Assembly (NCBI GenBank): GCA_947165115.1
Contig: CAMUZD010000069.1
Coordinates: 1-7,572 of the forward strand
Direction: 5' to 3'
DNA length: 7,572 nucleotides
Source: an uncultured Clostridia bacterium
GTDB taxonomy: Bacteria; Bacillota; Clostridia; Oscillospirales; Acutalibacteraceae
Within the stretch, counting starts at the first letter, position 1, and each line of letters opens with the position of its first letter. Both the position numbers and the translations under genes were made by a program. Below, in pieces: positions 5,811-7,572 of the stretch. The notes below the pieces were generated by a model, which saw only the letters and a list, made by a program, of their open reading frames with translations, did no database searches and was not told where the DNA came from.

Positions 5811-6194
5811 TTATTGTTCTTTTTCGTTTAATAATCTATTTATTCTTTCAACAGGAAAATTGTCTTCAATATCAATTATTTCATAAACATCTGCGGGGAG
5901 AGCGGTCAATCCTTTTATTTCAGTTAATTCATTGACTGCTCTTTTGTCAACCATAATCTTTCCGTGACCGCTCCAGTGTCTGTTGCTATCATTCTTTTTG
6001 ATTCCTGAAATCCAGTATTCATCACCGTTTTCGATATCCTCGTAGTTACCCGAACCGCTGTTGAATTTTTGAAAAGCATGGTTGTTGAAGTATATGGTTT
6101 TATAGCTTTTTGAGGTTTTAACATAACCTATCCAGGCGGGTCCGTCATCATGATAACCCGTCTTTAATTCAATATACATTAAATCTTTAATCAT
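5811..6194 (-). CDS. Conserved-looking hypothetical protein, 127 residues
   Basis: The product is soluble, without signal peptide or membrane segment. The first 85 residues are rich in conserved-looking aromatic, Gly and Asp positions: YIELKTGYHDDGPAWIG (7-23), TIYFNNHAFQKF (33-44), EYWISGIKKN (59-68) and RHWSGHGKIMVD (72-83). I recall similar small proteins (GPAWIG...YWISG.KK....HW.G.GKI) in many bacteria, often carrying an unsupported metabolic-enzyme name; no biochemical role is known to me. The last 40 residues are likely a variable tail. The start is supported by TAAGGA (6203-6208, minus strand), which includes the stop codon of the upstream CapA-like gene, 11 nt away, so the two are probably co-transcribed. 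By hand count this gene is about 36% GC, against roughly 50% for the replication genes. Confidence 0.75.
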   Translation of the reverse strand: MIKDLMYIELKTGYHDDGPAWIGYVKTSKSYKTIYFNNHAFQKFNSGSGNYEDIENGDEYWISGIKKNDSNRHWSGHGKIMVDKRAVNELTEIKGLTALPADVYEIIDIEDNFPVERINRLLNEKEQ

Positions 6195-6205
6195 GGTTTT
6201 TTTCC

Positions 6206-7558
6206 TTAGTTATTCTCCATTATCACGCCGTCGTCATCGATACTGACTTTGTTGAAGGGCTGATAGCCTTCAAGTTTATTATATAGGGCGCGGCGGGATG
6301 CGGGATCGGACATATAGTGAGTTTCGCTGCCCGCCTGCATTCCGGGAACAAAAACGGTTTTCATTCCGTCTTCGCTTATAATCAGTTTAAGCAGGCCCGT
6401 CGGCTGATAGCGGGTATTGAACCAGAAATTTCCGAGCGAATATACGACCGGAACGCCTCTGTAAAATTCAAAACCCTGCAGAATATGCGGATGGCCGCCG
6501 ATAACGGCGTCAGCGCCCGCGTCAATCCACTTTTTGCTGTTTGCAAGCTGTGCGTTTGTGAGCGAAGTAGTGCTCTCGATTCCCCAATGCGGATATGCGA
6601 TTACATAGTCGCAGGTCGTCTTTGCCTTGCGGATTGCCTCTTCCATTCCCCTGCCGTCGTCGTATGAACCGAGAATTCCGTAGGAATCCGCAGTCGCAAC
6701 CGGCGTTTTGATCGGCGATTCAACTCCGCAGCAGGCAAGGTAACCGACCTTGTAGCCGTTTATGATGAACGTAGCGGGGCGCGAGGCCTCCTCATAATTC
6801 ATACCCGCGCCGACCCAGGGAATGCCAGCGCTTTTAAGCGTCGTGAGCGTATCCTCAAAGGATTCGGGGCCGTAGTCGCTCGCGTGATTGTTGGCGAGCG
6901 AGACGAGGTCAACTCCGAGATCGACCATGTATCTGACATATTCGGGATTCGCGTGAAACGTGTATTTTTTGCCGGGAGTCGGTGCGCCGCGGTTTGTATA
7001 GGAAAATTCGTTATTCACGAGCAGTATATCCGCCGCGCGCATCTCTTCCTGAAACGTTTCGTCAATGCAGTCGAGCACGCCGTTCGGCATATTCTTCGCA
7101 TGAGTCATCACATAGCCGGTTTCGGTGAAATTTATGTCGCCGGTAAAGCCGAGAGTGAATTCATTTTTTCCGTTATTGCCGAGATCCTTGCTTGCGAGAG
7201 TAATATATTTATCAATCAGCGAATTCAGGGTATATCCGGTCAGCTCGTGCCACAGCGAATCGGTATAATTCCCCTCTTCGGCAGCGGTTTTCAGAGAATT
7301 CAGCTGTTCCTTATCGAGATTTGAAAGCAGGTCCGCCGTAATCTCTTTTTTGCTCAGGTTTGACAGATCCTGCGCGAGCTTATCAATATTTACGTTCGCG
7401 GAGCGGGATTTTGTCTGCGCGGGGACATTCCCGGACGGCGAATCAGGAGAAGTGAAGGTAGGTACCGAACGGTGAAGAGTGACCGAAACAATAACCGCAA
7501 TCACGGTCAGAATCGCGAGCGCAAGACAGATTGCCGCCGCAGTATTCTTTTTCTTCAA
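6206..7558 (-). CDS. CapA-family (PgsA-like) metallophosphatase-fold protein, membrane-anchored
   Basis: The 450-residue protein begins with lysines and one hydrophobic helix (about 8-28), an uncleaved anchor or signal peptide that places the rest outside the cell. A low-complexity Ser/Pro linker (about 33-55) and a helical region (56-127) precede the CapA domain (about 134-408). The metal-site motifs of the calcineurin-like fold are all present: GFTGD (D141), NNE (182-184), NNH (223-225), HWG (324-326), GGHPH (354-358) and SLGNF (374-378). The family includes poly-gamma-glutamate synthesis protein PgsA/CapA and other envelope proteins, but no capBC-type genes are seen here, so a polyglutamate role is not supported; phosphatase or envelope function is the cautious call. 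Translation begins with TTG, chosen because GGAGGA lies 8 nt upstream and the next in-frame Met is residue 150. Confidence 0.9.
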   Translation of the reverse strand: MKKKNTAAAICLALAILTVIAVIVSVTLHRSVPTFTSPDSPSGNVPAQTKSRSANVNIDKLAQDLSNLSKKEITADLLSNLDKEQLNSLKTAAEEGNYTDSLWHELTGYTLNSLIDKYITLASKDLGNNGKNEFTLGFTGDINFTETGYVMTHAKNMPNGVLDCIDETFQEEMRAADILLVNNEFSYTNRGAPTPGKKYTFHANPEYVRYMVDLGVDLVSLANNHASDYGPESFEDTLTTLKSAGIPWVGAGMNYEEASRPATFIINGYKVGYLACCGVESPIKTPVATADSYGILGSYDDGRGMEEAIRKAKTTCDYVIAYPHWGIESTTSLTNAQLANSKKWIDAGADAVIGGHPHILQGFEFYRGVPVVYSLGNFWFNTRYQPTGLLKLIISEDGMKTVFVPGMQAGSETHYMSDPASRRALYNKLEGYQPFNKVSIDDDGVIMENN

Positions 7559-7566
7559 TTTTTTAA

Positions 7567-7572
7567 TCCTCC
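7567..7572 (-). promoter_or_regulatory. Shine-Dalgarno GGAGGA deciding a TTG start
   Basis: On the minus strand GGAGGA ends 8 nt before the TTG at 7558-7556 and touches the window edge. This near-perfect ribosome binding site at ideal distance is the reason to accept TTG as initiator of the CapA-family gene. Confidence 0.8.

Noticed and set aside
6884..7324. Open frame of 146 codons on the plus strand opposite the CapA-like gene
   Set aside because: It is fully covered by a gene with all family motifs on the other strand, and its product shows no recognisable domain.
6206..7558. Poly-gamma-glutamate capsule locus
   Set aside because: Only the CapA-like protein is present; no PgsB/CapB ligase or PgsC/CapC gene is in the window, and CapA-fold proteins occur widely outside such loci.

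Overview
The window looks like a chromosomal segment of a Bacillota (Firmicutes) bacterium, most likely a member of the Clostridia. The evidence is the Bacillus-type set dnaN - S4 protein (yaaA) - recF - remB, the set dnaX - ybaB - recR in the order also known from B. subtilis, strong AGGAGG-type ribosome binding sites, and roughly 50% GC in the coding parts. No species can be named from the sequence.

Positions 1-2394 hold a tight plus-strand operon. It begins with the 3' part of dnaX (clamp-loader tau subunit, cut at the left edge), followed by ybaB (nucleoid-associated protein) and recR (recombination mediator). The genes are separated by 4 nt or overlap by 1 nt. Positions 2395-2721 form a 327-bp, AT-rich gap. 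Positions 2722-5452 hold a second plus-strand operon: dnaN (sliding clamp), yaaA (S4 RNA-binding protein), recF and remB, again with overlaps or a short gap. A hairpin terminator at 5460-5483 closes it. From 5493 to the right edge three genes run on the minus strand, read right to left: a CapA-family membrane-anchored metallophosphatase-like protein (TTG start), a 127-residue uncharacterised protein, and a 91-residue membrane protein with a zinc ribbon. The last two are clearly more AT-rich than the rest.

The plus-strand genes serve one theme. DnaX loads the DnaN clamp, RecF and RecR act together at gapped or stalled forks, and YbaB often travels with RecR. The usual neighbours dnaA (before dnaN) and gyrB (after recF/remB) are absent; dnaX-ybaB-recR occupies the place where dnaA normally stands.

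The most interesting part is the recR-dnaN gap. Its right end reads like the basal unwinding element of a bacterial replication origin: a CAC-containing box, a C-rich cluster, in-phase CTA/ATA triplets (DnaA-trio like), then an AT-only stretch. The rest of the gap carries ten CAC-core boxes on both strands, eight of them TTCAC. I propose it as a candidate oriC with non-canonical DnaA boxes. This is an inference: no canonical TTATCCACA box and no dnaA gene is present here.
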